A stretch of 64,000 bases of DNA from Hermatobates lingyangjiaoensis (GCA_026182355.1 JAPFBL010000522.1:299501-363500); one strand, 5' to 3'. Counted from the first letter of the stretch, positions 1 to 10,740 are shown. Numbers and translations are program-made. Notes: a model not told the origin generated them from the letters alone.

Positions 1-327
1 TTAATTGGAGACGATTCAATTAATATTTCTTAACAACATTGATTTTTCATAGGTAATAAATTAGCCCTGTCCAATCAATATGAGATTTTTTATTTATTAT
101 ATGCAAGAATAAGGCACTACTTTTTCTTGTCTACTTAACGTTGTATTGGTGTTGTTTTACACGTGTCTTTAATGATTTACCAGTTTGACCAATATAGATT
201 TTATGGCATAAATTAAAAAAAAAAAATGAAATTACAATAAAACGAGACTGAACAATCCACTCTTGGAAAGTGGATGTACAAACAAGCAGGTAAAACTAGT
301 GTTCAGGTTAGCCACTAACACATGGGA
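1..327. other. No recognisable feature
   Basis: AT-rich sequence without a supported reading frame, RNA gene or clear repeat. It ends at a tRNA-derived SINE fragment. Confidence 0.5.
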
Positions 328-445
328 CAAACGGTTTTACGTCCTTTCCGAGGGACGACTTGCTGAGATTTATTCAGTTACAGCGTAAATAAATCGAGGA
401 CCAGGTGGGTATCGAACCCTGGACCTACCAGTTTCTCGACAAGAA
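328..445 (-). repeat. tRNA-derived SINE fragment
   Basis: Read on the - strand this is the head of the SINE family seen about 14 times in the window. It has a B-box-like GGTTCGATACCC, followed by the 'cctcgatttattcac' body and the 'ggacgtaaaacc' segment. The A-box end is degraded. Better copies lie at 60038-60350 and 62306-62432. Confidence 0.75.
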
Positions 446-956
446 GATGTAAAATATCATTTTCACATATCCCTCCTCTCAAGTCACTTTTTGTAATTAA
501 ATAAAAATAAATTATAAGTTGTTCTAAAGAAGTTTATTCAAGTTTTTAAAAGTGAAAGGAATTAAACAAAAAAAAATGACTAGAAACTAGACTAGTAGAG
601 AAAGTGAGAGAGAGAGTACAGACTGCTGGAGAACAAGACAAAAATAAAAAAAAACACGATTTTACCGTACTGAAGTGAGTTGATTTTAATAATATAATCA
701 ATAAGACAGTCGTCTCAGGGAAATATCGTGTTTTAATTCAAAAGTGAAAATAACTGGTATTACAATATTAATATATTCACTAAAGCAAGTTTGTCAATGG
801 AAGAATATTTATTCCTAACATTTTATACGTTCATTTCAATTCATGTTATGATTTAAGTTATAACAGGTATACGCTTATATCAAAAAGATATATTGTTTGG
901 CATATTTCATAAAAAGAAATAATTTTATTGTTAAAAAAATCTGGAACATGCTATAA
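446..956. other. No recognisable feature
   Basis: AT-rich, with a short GA-rich run near 600-615. No reading frame or family recognised. Confidence 0.4.
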
Positions 957-1107
957 ATATTTTTTATTAATGTTAGTCACAGAGTGAGACTTCAGGTTTT
1001 CTGTGTACTTGTGTGTGTACAGTTGTATAAACATTTTTATCAATGTTAGTCACAGAGTGGGACTTCAGTGTTTTCGGTGCACTTATAGTTTGTATGCAGT
1101 TGTATAG
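957..1107. repeat. Two-copy tandem duplication, about 73 bp
   Basis: The segment containing 'aatgttagtcacagagtg' occurs at 969 and again at 1042, followed in each copy by 'gacttcag' and later 'cagttgtata'. The spacing gives a unit of about 73 bp. The copies differ at several positions, so the duplication is not very recent. Confidence 0.7.
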
Positions 1108-1199
1108 TTCTTCACGTGCGATTTTACGTCCTGTCCTTGTTGACCGTTTCATTTTGTATATATAAATATATATAAATAATATAATAAATAAATTATATA

Positions 1200-1870
1200 T
1201 AATAATAATTTAAAAAAAACCATTTTTTTTAAAAATTTTTTTTCCCTTTGGAGAAAGGTTTAAAAAAAAAAAATTACGAAACGGGGCTGAAGAAAAATTT
1301 CCCAAAGTTGAATAAGGAATAGAAAATTTAAACAAAAACAATTTTGAACAGAAACCCAAAAACTTTTGGGATTTAAATTTTTTAAGCAATAATTTTAAAA
1401 CCTTTATTTCTTTTAACCAAAGACCCTTTAATTGAAAATATTTTCCGGAAAGGCCCAAATAAAAAAAAAAAAGAGGGAAAAGATGGACCTTAAGAAAAAC
1501 AAAAAACCAAAAAAGGCCGGGAAACGGGAAAGGGAAAAGCGGGGAAAAAACCCTTTTTTTGGGAAAAAGTGAAGTTATTTGGGCCCTTTTAAATTCTTTA
1601 GAGCATTGTCTCCCAAAAACTTTTTCGAGTGGAAAAACCGGGGCCCCCCTTTTTTTTTGGGGTTTTCAAAAAAAAAAAAAAATAAACCTTTTTAAAATAA
1701 ACTTCCCAACAAAACCCTTTGAATAAATAAAATTTCAAAAAGAAATAAACTTAAATAAACTTTTAAAAACTAAAAAAAAATTAAAAAAAAAACCCAAAAT
1801 TGGGAGGTTTAAAATATTGGGTTTTAAATTAATTAAAATTTAAATTAAAACTAAATTCCGGAAAATAATT
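1200..1870. other. Homopolymer-laden, low-complexity stretch
   Basis: Nearly every base sits in a short homopolymer run (for example gggcccccc followed by nine t), with a texture unlike the flanks. I see no gene. A small reading frame on the - strand is made of Phe/Lys/Leu runs and is not credible. Either a degenerate low-complexity repeat or a poorly resolved assembly segment would explain it. Confidence 0.6.
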
Positions 1871-2087
1871 TAATTTAAAGAAAAAATACAATAGATGTAT
1901 TGTTTCAAAGCATATTTATGCAAAAGAATTAATACAAATAAAAGAAATTTAGGTGAGAATATACTTTTAACATAAAAATAATTATCAAAAAAAATAATTT
2001 TAAGAAACTGTTTCCTAGAAGTTTACATGTCGTGTTTTCACTTAAATCTAGAAATTATATTGCATGAACATTTTCAATTTATGAAAA

Positions 2088-2176
2088 TAGAATTCCCGCT
2101 CCTTTTTGCATTACCGCCCTTCAATATCAAAGCAGCGCCCCCAGGGGGGCGGTACCGCCCACTTTGGGAAACACTG
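2088..2176 (-). mobile_element. hAT-type terminal fragment
   Basis: On the - strand the segment begins CAGTGTTTCCCAAAGTGG and continues into a GC-rich stretch alternating GGGCGGT and CCGCCC. That start is typical of hAT terminal inverted repeats (CAGNGNTTCCCAAA). The other end was not found, so this is a solo end or degraded copy; the GC-rich terminus stands out from its AT-rich surroundings. Confidence 0.6.
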
Positions 2177-2544
2177 ATCTAGAGGAACCACTCAGATGAA
2201 TTCAATCTCAGTGCAATCCATTACGAAGAATTATGACAGCATTTATTCAAATATGGTTGTAAGATATCATCTGTCGGGTCAGGTACTATGTTAATAATTA
2301 AATACTAAATTATGTTTAGCTAAAGTTAACATGGACTAATAGCTAAAGTTATTCATTGACTGTTACGCGTTACGAAATTCATCGGGTTGGCTAGTAGCTT
2401 ATAAATTACAGTTAAACAATAAAAAAAAGATCCAAGAAATTTACAATGTCAGAAATAACAAAATTATTGAATATTTAAGAATGATATAAGAAAGAATTTA
2501 AAGAAAATTTAATGTTTGGTTATATTAGCGATATCAAGAATTAC

Positions 2545-2720
2545 GGCTCAAAAAAAATTAATATTAAACTAACAATACGTTTCGAACACTTAGAGTTCTT
2601 CTTCAGGTTAACATCTGCAGTGTTGCAGTCATTCCTGCAGATCGACTCTCAACAGTGCAAATGTTAACCCGATGAAGAACATTAAGTGTTTGAAACGCGT
2701 TGTTAGTTAGTTATATTAGG
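2545..2720. mobile_element. Penelope-like fragment, inverted hammerhead pair
   Basis: Two head-to-head copies of one motif: on the - strand about 2576-2612 and on the + strand about 2663-2704. Each has a GAACAC-type stem II and ends with GAAAC(A/G)CGT. The + copy has lost part of CTGANGA (it reads CGATGA). About 50 bp separate the arms. Same family as 15300-15336 and 19511-19612. Confidence 0.65.
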
Positions 2721-3354
2721 GGTTTTCACCCCCATAAAATTCAACGTGAAAAATCTATGTTTTATCGTTAGTTGATGAATGCAAGAATGTTAGGTATTCA
2801 GGTTGGAAGCCGTTATCGAGGTGACATACAAGCCTTGGGGTGGGTAAGTGTTGATAAACCCGAAGTCGCTATTCAATGAGTGTACTGCACTTGTAACGTT
2901 GGCACATACCTTGCTCTCTAGTCATTCTAATTCTTCATTGCTACTTGGTCACATTCCTTCCTTACCTTGGCCAAATTCCTCTTCTCTTTCATCAAATAAC
3001 CTACATTTGTCTTAAACTTGTTCTTTCTTTATAACATTACTATAAGTAAAATACAGTTGCACCTCGATTTACCAATATTCTCACATACCAAAAGACGTAA
3101 ATTTCGAGCAAAATTTGTCCCAGTATATAAAGATAGAGCAGTCTATAAAAGTTCGTTTCAAAATAAGTGATACCAGTCAGTGTTTACGTTATTTATGTGT
3201 TGTTTTTTTCGTTTATTTACATATACAAAATTAAAGTTTATGAGGATCGGTAAGTTCTTCTGGTTCAAATTAAACTCTTATTGCCATTGGAGATGAACTT
3301 TAATGATAAACTTCAATTTTGTTTCTATTTCACCGTCGATACTTTTATATATAT
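2721..3354. other. No gene recognised
   Basis: Moderately AT-rich, with a pyrimidine-rich patch at about 2920-3010. No coding region, RNA or clear repeat could be supported. Confidence 0.4.
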
Positions 3355-3480
3355 ATAAACTAGACTTTTCAAAAGAACACATAGAAAAGAAATCACTGAA
3401 CTCACTACTATAATATTTCGATGTCCTCGTCGTCAGGAATAGATGTGAATCGCTCCAAAGGCTGATAACGACTCATATAT
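3355..3480 (-). mobile_element. Penelope-like fragment with hammerhead motif
   Basis: Reads on the - strand as 'gattcacatctattcc', then CTGACGA, a short GA-rich stem II region, GAAATAT and 'agtgagttcagtg'. The same sequence forms the terminal arms of the Penelope copy at 27495-28290, which also carries a GIY-YIG remnant, so this is a severely truncated member of that family. Confidence 0.7.
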
Positions 3481-3483
3481 ATA

Positions 3484-3585
3484 CAGGTTTTGAGATTTTT
3501 TTTGAGGGTTTTGGTCTGGATATTGGACCAAATCCACTAATGCACTATATCCAAACCAAAACCCTCAAAAAAATCTCAAAACCTG
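3484..3585. repeat. Near-perfect inverted repeat (hairpin)
   Basis: Arms of about 38 bp (CAGGTTTTGAGATTTTT... and its complement ending AAAACCTG) flank a loop of about 23 bases. The arms differ at only one or two positions. No hammerhead core is visible. It abuts the fragment just upstream and a (TA)n tract downstream, so it is probably the same sort of inverted retroelement end. Confidence 0.8.
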
Positions 3586-3619
3586 TGAATAAAGAGTGGT
3601 AAAGAAATAAACAGAATGA

Positions 3620-3623
<4 letters not shown>

Positions 3624-3661
<38 letters not shown>
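3624..3661. repeat. (TA)n microsatellite
   Basis: Uninterrupted alternating TA of about 38 bp. Similar tracts border most Penelope fragments in this window (near 12670, 20850, 29300, 33357, 33570, 33792, 37826, 55472, 57001, 59199 and 62797). Confidence 0.95.
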
Positions 3662-3665
<4 letters not shown>

Positions 3666-3909
3666 CCCAGCCGTCCGACAAGAGACATTTACTATTCAAT
3701 ACAGAAGAAATCTTCAGAAGTTTGAGATTGAAAAACAAGAAAGAGGTCTATTAATGAAAACATTGAGCACTGATGTAACATCAGTTTATGTAAAATCTAC
3801 AAAAAAGTAGAATCTATTTGAACACCCGGAGTTAATGTCCTAATAGATACAAAGATGGAACAGTACGAGCACTCATAAAAATTGGCATAATTTTGAACAA
3901 AACCTGTTT

Positions 3910-3932
3910 GGGGCCGGGGGGGTGGGAGGGGG
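3910..3932 (+). other. Candidate G-quadruplex tract
   Basis: Four runs of at least three G (GGGG, GGGGGGG, GGG, GGGGG) are separated by CC, T and A. This satisfies the usual intramolecular G-quadruplex pattern with very short loops. It is isolated in AT-rich DNA with no gene nearby, so no role can be assigned. Confidence 0.7.
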
Positions 3933-4094
3933 AATGATAAATATTATCCGTTACGTTTCGGATATGTATCTCATTTTCTTTATGGTTACAGCAATATTTG
4001 GAATCACACAGTACAATTCTCTGAAATATTAGGGCAGCTAGAAATACCTTACTAAAATTCAACAGAATTTTTCAACGAATTATACTTTTCAGAT

Positions 4095-4196
4095 TGTAAA
4101 GTAAAAAGTTAATGAAATATCCTCCACATATAGAAATTCTATATGTTCTCATTTCTATATGTGGAGACTATTTAATTAAGCTTTTTACTCTACAAT
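4095..4196. mobile_element. Penelope-like inverted terminal fragment
   Basis: A foldback with arms containing 'taaaaagttaatgaaat' and 'ccacatatagaaa'. The right arm and the flank 'gagtaaataccacataataactgattgcac' match the outer ends of the larger hammerhead pair at 49445-49790. The ribozyme cores themselves are missing here. Confidence 0.65.
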
Positions 4197-4397
4197 GAGT
4201 AAATACCACATAATAACTGATTGCACTGCCTTAGAACCTTTTAGATTATTTTAAATTCAGGGCTTTTCTTTATAAATCAAGCTAAGATTTATTTTCGGGG
4301 ATGCCTTATTTTTGGTAAAAGACGGTATAAGCTGACCAAATTAAGTTCATTCTTTCATAACAGCACTAATTTATAACAGAACACTATAACAGTAGTA

Positions 4398-4920
4398 CTT
4401 TCTCTTTCCGAAAATAAGCCCTAGCATGATTTTGGACTATGAGCCCTCCCCTGAAAATAGGCACTAGTTATGATAATTTGAAAAATATAATTCGTTAAAA
4501 AATTGCTGTTGAATGTAGTAGGTATCTCTAGCTGTCGTAATATTTCAAAGAATTCTTTGAAAAAAAAATATTCAAAGAAATTCCTTGTTTACCTCTATAG
4601 TTCGTTTCTAGCAGGTTACTTAGACAAGAAGTATTCATTTAACGATAGCTATATTGCAATACATGAGGGATTCAGACCAATGATTCTACAGGAAATAGAT
4701 TTGAAGGAAAATCAGAACGAAATTCAAAATTTATGACGATGTTTCAGAATATGACATAACTGTAATCGAATAAATTTAAATTTCTGTATAAAAATAAATA
4801 TTAAAGAAAAATATATAAATCTACTTAATGAACTAGAAGCCCTCCCCCGAGAATAAGCCCTAGAACGGATTTTGACTTAAAAATAAATTAAGTTAGTGTC
4901 TTATTTTCGGAAAAAGACGA
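4398..4920. mobile_element. TA-flanked TIR transposon, non-autonomous (copy 1)
   Basis: 523 bp bounded by TA dinucleotides, with a degraded left end containing 'ccgaaaataag' and a right end reading 'cttattttcggaaaaag'. Subterminal 'aagccctcccc...gaaaata' blocks repeat at both ends. It is homologous along its length to 60637-61169, whose ends are better kept. A 77-codon frame inside is not conserved as an open frame in the second copy, so I read the element as non-coding. TA target sites suggest the Tc1/mariner/pogo group. Confidence 0.7.
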
Positions 4921-5605
4921 TATTTGCTAAAGCAGTTGGACTGAAAGCCTATGTAAAAGGAAAGGAGATTCACTTAAAAGCGAGTTACTCTGCCAGGCAA
5001 AAAAATCCCGCTGGTGCCCTCTTTGACTGGTCAATGACCTCTCCACCCTACCTGCTACTTTATTAAAAAACTTTTCTCACCGTAAGCCTTTATTTCTTGC
5101 AATAATGCTCTTTTTTTTTTTTCAATCCACTGTATTTTGGAAACTTCTGCCAATATATTTTGACACCTATTGAGACAATACCCAGCAGTAAACATGATTT
5201 AAGAGAAGACTATTTGATTTTTCTACTTATCTTAGGTGTACTTCGGTACAGGTGGTTACATTTTCAATCTCTTTGGCTTATAGCTAATATATACAGTTTT
5301 AACTCAAAAGCTGTTACAATTTTTATGCTATAATCTCTTATAATGGTGGTCAGATGGGTACCAAATAAGTAAGGGACCTAAGTAATTTAATTTTTATCGT
5401 TTTTCATCTTTTGGGTCATTGAATTTTTTTGTATTTTTTTTTCATTAAAAAACTGTATCGATTGAAAGAGAATGTTATCTTTTTTCTATTTATGTTTTTA
5501 ATTTTTATTCAAGTCATTCTTTACTCACTCTGTTTCTTACTTACATATATGTATCTTATTTTCTTTATGGTAACACCAATATTTGGAATCACACAGTACA
5601 ATTGT
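4921..5605. other. No gene; short shared repeat
   Basis: No coding region. The stretch at about 5545-5600 ('tcttattttctttatggtaacaccaatatttggaatc' region) matches 3963-4020, so a dispersed repeat of about 55 bp is present. Translations of the T-rich part are low complexity. Confidence 0.4.
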
Positions 5606-5609
5606 GTCT

Positions 5610-5932
5610 TTTTCTCTGTCTATCTGCGTTCTATCCGTCTATCTTTGTCTTCTCCCTCTCTCCCTTCCTCCCTCAATTTTCTCTCTCCCTCCTCCCCACT
5701 CCTCTCTCTTTCTCTCTCTCTCTCTCTCTATCTGATTTCTGTCTGCCTGTCTGTCTGTCTCTCTCTCCCTCCTGCTAACCCTCCCTCCCTCTCTATCCCT
5801 CTCTCCCTCTCTCTCTCTCCCTCTCTCCCTCTCTCTCTCTCTCTCTCTCCCTCTCTCTCTCTCCCTCTTTCTCTATCTGATTTCTGTCTGCCTGTCCGTC
5901 TGTCTCTTCTCCCTCCTGCTAACTCTCCCTTC

Positions 5933-5963
<31 letters not shown>

Positions 5964-6043
5964 TCTCCCTCTCTCCCCTTTCTCTATCTGATTTCTGTCT
6001 GCCTGTCCGTCTGTCTCTTCTCCCTCCTGCTAACTCTCCCTCC

Positions 6044-6087
<44 letters not shown>

Positions 6088-6212
6088 TCTCTCCCTCTTT
6101 CTCTATCTGATTTCTGTCTGCCTGTCCGTCTGTCTCTTCTCCCTCCTGCTAACTCTCCCTCCCTCTCTCCCTACCTTTTCCTCTTTCTCTCCCTCTAACT
6201 CTCTCTATGAAA
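5610..6212. repeat. CT-rich minisatellite with higher-order unit
   Basis: (CT)n and (CTCC)n tracts are interrupted by a recurring module with 'atctgatttctgtctgcctgt' and 'cctcctgctaac', starting near 5730, 5875, 5986 and 6105. The unit is therefore about 110-145 bp, present about four times. The long Ser/Leu reading frame across it is an artefact of the CT repeat. It directly adjoins the hAT-related sequence that follows. Confidence 0.9.
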
Positions 6213-6725
6213 ATTTTATTAATATTTAAGATGAATAACTAATCAGTTTTTGGAGCTATTTGATTCCCGAATTTCTTTCTATTGTAGAAATAGCACTTCA
6301 CATATTGCTGCCACCTCTCACTACCTACTTATGTAAAACCGGTTTTTCCTTTTATACTGCCACAAAAACTAAATACCAAAGCAGACTTCATGCTCGGTCT
6401 GACTTGAGAATCAAACTTTCAACTATAAAACCAAAAATGATTACAAAATAAACTTTGTGTTAAAGTTGCTAATAATTCTGTTTCATGTGTTATGTACTTG
6501 TTGAAGATATGAAAATTTAAATCTTTTAGTTTTTAATTTTACTTCAAAAAATGCGCATTACAGTAATATTACTTTTTATTTGTTTTTAAACATACATACT
6601 ATTTATAAAAGCATATGAAATTATTTATATTATGATTGTATAAAATCATTAGAATCTGTGGTTCCTGGGAAAGTTACTCAAGCAAAAAGAAGGGTTTCGC
6701 GTCGAAAAAAGTTTGAAAAATTGTG
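6213..6725 (+). mobile_element. hAT-related non-autonomous element, 3' half
   Basis: Homologous to 32305-32945 and 63510-64000, with shared landmarks 'cagtttttggagctat', 'gctaataattctg', 'tttcatgtgttat' and the 3' end 'gtcgaaaaaagtttgaaaaa'. The 5' terminal inverted repeat is not visible; the CT minisatellite occupies the position where the other two copies carry internal sequence or a (CA)n array. Confidence 0.7.
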
Positions 6726-7289
6726 ATATAAATGTTTGTAATGAAACGTTATTGACTTGTAGTGTGTTTGAGACGGCGTATGTTTTCAAATTTAATGAAG
6801 TCAGCTATGACAAGGTCGGGAACTCGGCCCAGATTTCTCACTAATGGGAGGTCCATTTATAATAAATCTTGAACTCTTAGAAGTAGACGAACTTTGTCTC
6901 AACACACATTCAAAACACCTCCTATAAAATTCAATACTTTGAAAAGATTTCTTTCACAAGAAAGTGAAAAGTTAGGTGAAATAAATAATAATGTTTTGTT
7001 TTTTATTATATTAAGATGATTTTAAATTCACTGAAGTAGTTTTTGAGGATTTTGCTAATAAAAATTCAACTCCTGACGACCATATGCAGACGTTTCGCCA
7101 AAAGTTGTTTGGCATTTTCAAGGCTAAAAATCAATTTATTAACGACATAAGTAGAGCAAGACAACATTTACATTTTAAATTTGATAATTTTTTTTATATT
7201 ATTTTTATTATTGTAGTTATACATACGATATATGGTTATTTATATATAACGTCTTACATGTTAGCTTGTACAATATAATGTTATCCCAA
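6726..7289. other. No gene recognised
   Basis: AT-rich sequence with short unsupported frames only. The part around 6760-6960 has slightly higher complexity but no recognisable family. Confidence 0.4.
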
Positions 7290-7440
7290 AATATTTGTTT
7301 GAAACTCGTAAGAAAACCTGGAGTGGCCTACACTCAACTGTACTATAAGTAAACATAATATCATACTTTTTGGGTATAAAATATATAATGTCCCATTTAG
7401 GAATAATATAAATATCTAAATGGGAGATGTTTATTAGTCT
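7290..7440 (+). repeat. Dispersed repeat R1 with conserved short frame
   Basis: Contains 'ctggagtggcctacactcaa' followed by about 110 bp shared with 15960-16100, 18244-18385 and 42455-42590 (those on the - strand) and shorter pieces at 16380-16430 and 17845-17885. On this strand one frame reads LEWPTLNCTISKHNI and on to a stop that is also present at the same place in two other copies. The family is not recognised. Confidence 0.6.
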
Positions 7441-7484
7441 TTTTTTTTTTTGATGCCATAGAAGATGTCTTTTCGAATAGCTGT

Positions 7485-8240
7485 TCATTGCACTTCGAAT
7501 ATTTATAATTCTTATCATTCTTTTTTTTTTTATTTATTTTGTTTATTGTTTAACCGTTAATATTTCTAGTGATTGTATAGTTTGGACAAGTTAAGTCTGA
7601 TTTACTATATTATTTTTATACAGGGTGTCCATAAAGTCCATGTACAGTTTAAAAAAATTATAACTTTATTCGTATTTACGATAGAAATAATCTGTAAAAA
7701 AAGATTAGAAGGGAGTAAACCTACATTATTAAGGTTTTATTGTAAAATTAATTTTTATTTTCCACAGTCCTCCATTAATAGCAATATAAAGAGTAATATA
7801 GCTTTGCAGTTTACGGAAAACATGCGCCAACTGATTTACAATAATCCGTAAAATCTTATTAGTTATTTTAGATTTCAAATCTTCAAATGAAGAAGATTTA
7901 GATGCATGCACAGTTGTTTTCACATACCCCTATAAGAAAAATCTAATGGAGTCAAGTCTGGCGTGAAGATGAATGAAATGGTTCACCTCTTCCGATTTAT
8001 CTGTTAAGAAATTCGTGATTTATCTGTATGGAAGAGGTTACCACATGATGGAGGATAAGTGGATAAAATTTCAAGAAAAATTTAAAAAATATAGATTTAC
8101 TTCTTTCTAATCCTTTTTACAGATCATTTCTATCCCAGCTACAAATAAGAGTATATTTTTTTTAAAACGCACACGGACTTTATGGACACCCTGTATATGA
8201 GGATTTATATAAATAACAGTCATTACTGTTATTTTAGGTA
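7485..8240. repeat. Repeat R7 copy A, interrupted by a transposon
   Basis: Flanks 7485-7618 and 8194-8240 match 8524-8648 and 9547-9600. They are two copies of one repeat, each split by a different TA-target transposon. Without the insert the sequence reads through continuously ('gatttactatattattt', then 'aggatttatat' and 'aataacagtcatt'). Confidence 0.75.
7621..8193. mobile_element. TA-flanked TIR transposon, non-autonomous
   Basis: 573 bp with terminal inverted repeats CAGGGTGTCCATAAAGTCC at the left and its complement (GGACTTTATGGACACCCTG) at the right, flanked by TA on both sides. The ends and TA target point to the Tc1/mariner superfamily. I see no transposase motif inside, so it is a MITE-like or degraded copy. 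Confidence 0.85.
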
Positions 8241-8650
8241 GTACGGAAAAAAATTAAACGAAGAATACCAATATATAAATAGAATTGAGATCTTCCTGAA
8301 CAATGAACTAGAACTATGTAATCAATCATTCACTATGTATGGTTGGAGCCGTTAGAAATTCGTTTATTCCTTCTTCTCACTGTTTCTGAAAGTTTTTTCT
8401 AGTAAAAGCATTATTCTTAGAGGTGGAAACACTTAGAGAGTTGCCAATTTCAACATTTGGTCATACTCACATCATTACCTATGCAAACCGCTTTCCTACT
8501 AGAATTGCAAATCGCTCCTTAACTGTTCATTGCACTTCCAATATTTATAATTCTTATCATTTCTTTTTTTTTTTATTTATTTTGTTTATTGTTTAATCGT
8601 TAATATTTCTAATAATTGTATAGTTTGAACCAGTTAAGGATGATTTACTA

Positions 8651-9546
8651 CGAGGTGTGTAAATAAAGTAGTGATACTGGCAACGTCGCTTTCGATCTGG
8701 CAACGCTGGAGACGCGTGGCCTTGAGTAGCGTCAGGTGCACGTGTGATGCGCCTCCAGTATGAATCTGAACTCGCCACAGTCATTTGTTTGTCCGTAGCG
8801 TTGGTTTTCCTGAAATGGTTTTTTCTTGAGCGTTTTAAAAATGAGTGACCTCAAAGTTGAGCAGCGGTGTGCAATCAAATTTTGCTTCAGACTTGGACAT
8901 AATGCAACCGAAACTTTTGAAAAACTTCAGGAGGCCTATGGAGAACGTGTTTTATCAAGGGCACAGGTTTTTCGGGGTTTAAGGAATTTTCAGAAGGAAG
9001 AGAGTCGATTGAAGATGAACCACGAAGCGGAAGGCCTTCAAGTGCAAACACCGATGAAAATGTCAACAGAGTACTGGAACCTTGTGCGTTCAGATCGACG
9101 CTTGACAGTCAGAATGATCAAAAACAAATGAAAGATCAAACAAAAACATCAAAGACAAGTGGGTGTTGCATTACGACAACGCGCCCTGTCACACTGCCAT
9201 CTCAATAAACGAGTTTTTGGCCAGTAAAAACATTCCTGTTGCTCCTCAGCCTCCTTATTCACCAGACTTGAGTCCTTGTGACTTTTCCTCTTCCCGAGAT
9301 TGAAAAATCACCTCAAGGGAATCATTTTCGGGACACTACAAAACATACAAACTGCTGTAACCGACCAGCTGAAGGCCATTCCAGAATCCGAGTTCCAGCA
9401 ATGCTACAATGATTGGAAGGACCGTCTCCAGCGCTGTGTGGCTTCCGAAGGGAACTATTTTGAAGGTGACAATATCACATTGTAATTATATTTGAATAGA
9501 AAATTTAAAAAAAAAATCAGTCTCACTACTTTATTTACACACCTCG
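8651..9546 (+). mobile_element. Mariner element, internally deleted
   Basis: 896 bp between TA target duplications (8649-8650 and 9547-9548). Terminal inverted repeats read CGAGGTGTGTAAATAAAGTA at the left and the near-perfect complement (tactttatttacacacctcg, one base different) at the right. A full mariner is about 1.3 kb, so roughly 400 bp is missing, in line with the broken transposase inside. Confidence 0.9.
8841..9484 (+). pseudogene. Mariner transposase, deleted and frameshifted
   Basis: From the ATG at 8841 the frame gives the N-terminal helix-turn-helix region of a mariner (DD34D) transposase: MSDLKVEQRCAIKFCFRLGH and on to 'SRAQVF'. It stops at 9129-9131. After a deletion the frame resumes in the C-terminal catalytic part, with HYDNAPCHTA (second Asp) and SPDLSPCDF (third Asp), then frameshifts and continues to a natural end near 9484 (frame open from 9300). 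The segment holding the first catalytic Asp is absent, so the protein is dead. Confidence 0.9.
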
Positions 9547-9687
9547 TATATTATTTCTACATATCAGGATTTATATGAATAACAGTCATTGTACTGTAGA
9601 ATTTTAAATGAAATTGAAGAAATATAATTCGTAGAATACTTTTTTTTTTCATTGAAGGTCTTGCAAATTATTGCTTTTTAGCAGTAG

Positions 9688-10137
9688 ATTTCTTTTGATA
9701 GATGTCGATCTACATTTGCAGTATAGTAGTTTTTAATCTTAAGGTCTTTGGTCATATGTGATGCCATGAAAAAGGTCTTTTCGACTAGGATTGCGATTTC
9801 TTTTGATGGATGTTGACCTACAACTGCAGTTTAGTAGGTTTTAATCTTAAGGTCTTTGGTCACATGAAGTCACTTTGAATGCCACAGAAGAGGTCTTTTC
9901 GAATAGATTTGTAATTTATTTTGATGAATGTTGACCTACAACTGCAGTTTAGTAGGTTTTCATCTTAAGGTCTTTGGTCACATGAAGTTACTTTGAATGC
10001 CACAGATAAGATCTTTTCAAATAGATTTGTAATTTATTTTGATGAATATTGACCTACAACTGCAGTTTAGTAGGTTTTCATCTTAAGGTCTTTGGTCATA
10101 TGTGATGCCATAAAAAAGGTCTTTTCTAATAGAATTA
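9688..10137. repeat. 118-bp minisatellite, about four copies
   Basis: The unit contains 'gttgacctacaactgcag', 'tcttaaggtctttggtca' and 'aggtcttttcgaatagatttg'. The 'ctgcagt' landmark recurs near 9823, 9941 and 10059 (118-bp steps), with a shorter, more diverged first copy near 9715. A single 'gatgccatagaagatgtctt' remnant also appears at about 7452. Confidence 0.85.
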
Positions 10138-10740
10138 CCAGTTTTCAATATTGTGTTAAAATGTAAAAGTCAGTGTCCATTGATACGAGTAAGTAAAACA
10201 TACAGTCTTCGAAAGCTGCTAATTCCATAGAGATTATAGTTTATAATTAAAACAATAATCCGAAATTGTTCTCTGAAGTTCAGCCTATAAACTTAAAAAA
10301 AAAAAGGTCTTTCCTTTCGCACGTTCATTACGTTGTTTCATTTGTAAAACAAAAGATAATATCCATCCAGTTTAGTTCAGGGTCAACAATGAGGAAGTTT
10401 TATTTCCTCGAATATTTCCAGTTTCTTTAACTGTTGATTGAAATATCGTAAATTATTCATATTATGTATGCCTATGAGTCAGTATATTAACATATTGCAG
10501 AGATCTTAACATTAAGTTAATTCATTCTAAACATTATCGTTCATAGTGAATTGTGTTCTGGTTTCTTTTCTAATGAATGTTGTTTATAACTTACTGGTAT
10601 ATTTACCTCAGTAAGGGTATATTATTGTTTTTTTGGTGCTATTACTGAAAGTTCAAAGTTCACATTTATTTATTTTATGGACGGTGATTGTAGTACTGCA
10701 TCCTAAGAACTATTGTACTTTCCCCTTCTGTACTATAGTA
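10138..10740. other. No gene recognised
   Basis: AT-rich sequence with no coding, RNA or repeat assignment. Confidence 0.4.

Larger units (their letters stand above)
8524..9600. repeat. Repeat R7 copy B, interrupted by mariner
   Basis: The second copy of the repeat described at 7485-8240. Its left flank ('tgttcattgcacttc' through 'gatttacta') and right flank ('aggatttatatgaataacagtcatt') match copy A. The mariner insertion sits at a TA about 13 bp from the position used in copy A. Confidence 0.75.

Noticed and set aside
1210..1458. 82-codon - strand frame
   Set aside because: Composed of Phe/Leu/Lys homopolymer translations in a suspect sequence stretch.
5429..6229. 266-codon Ser/Leu-rich open frame
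   Set aside because: It is a translation of the CT minisatellite; a repeat of this kind has no stop codons in several frames and no protein family is indicated.
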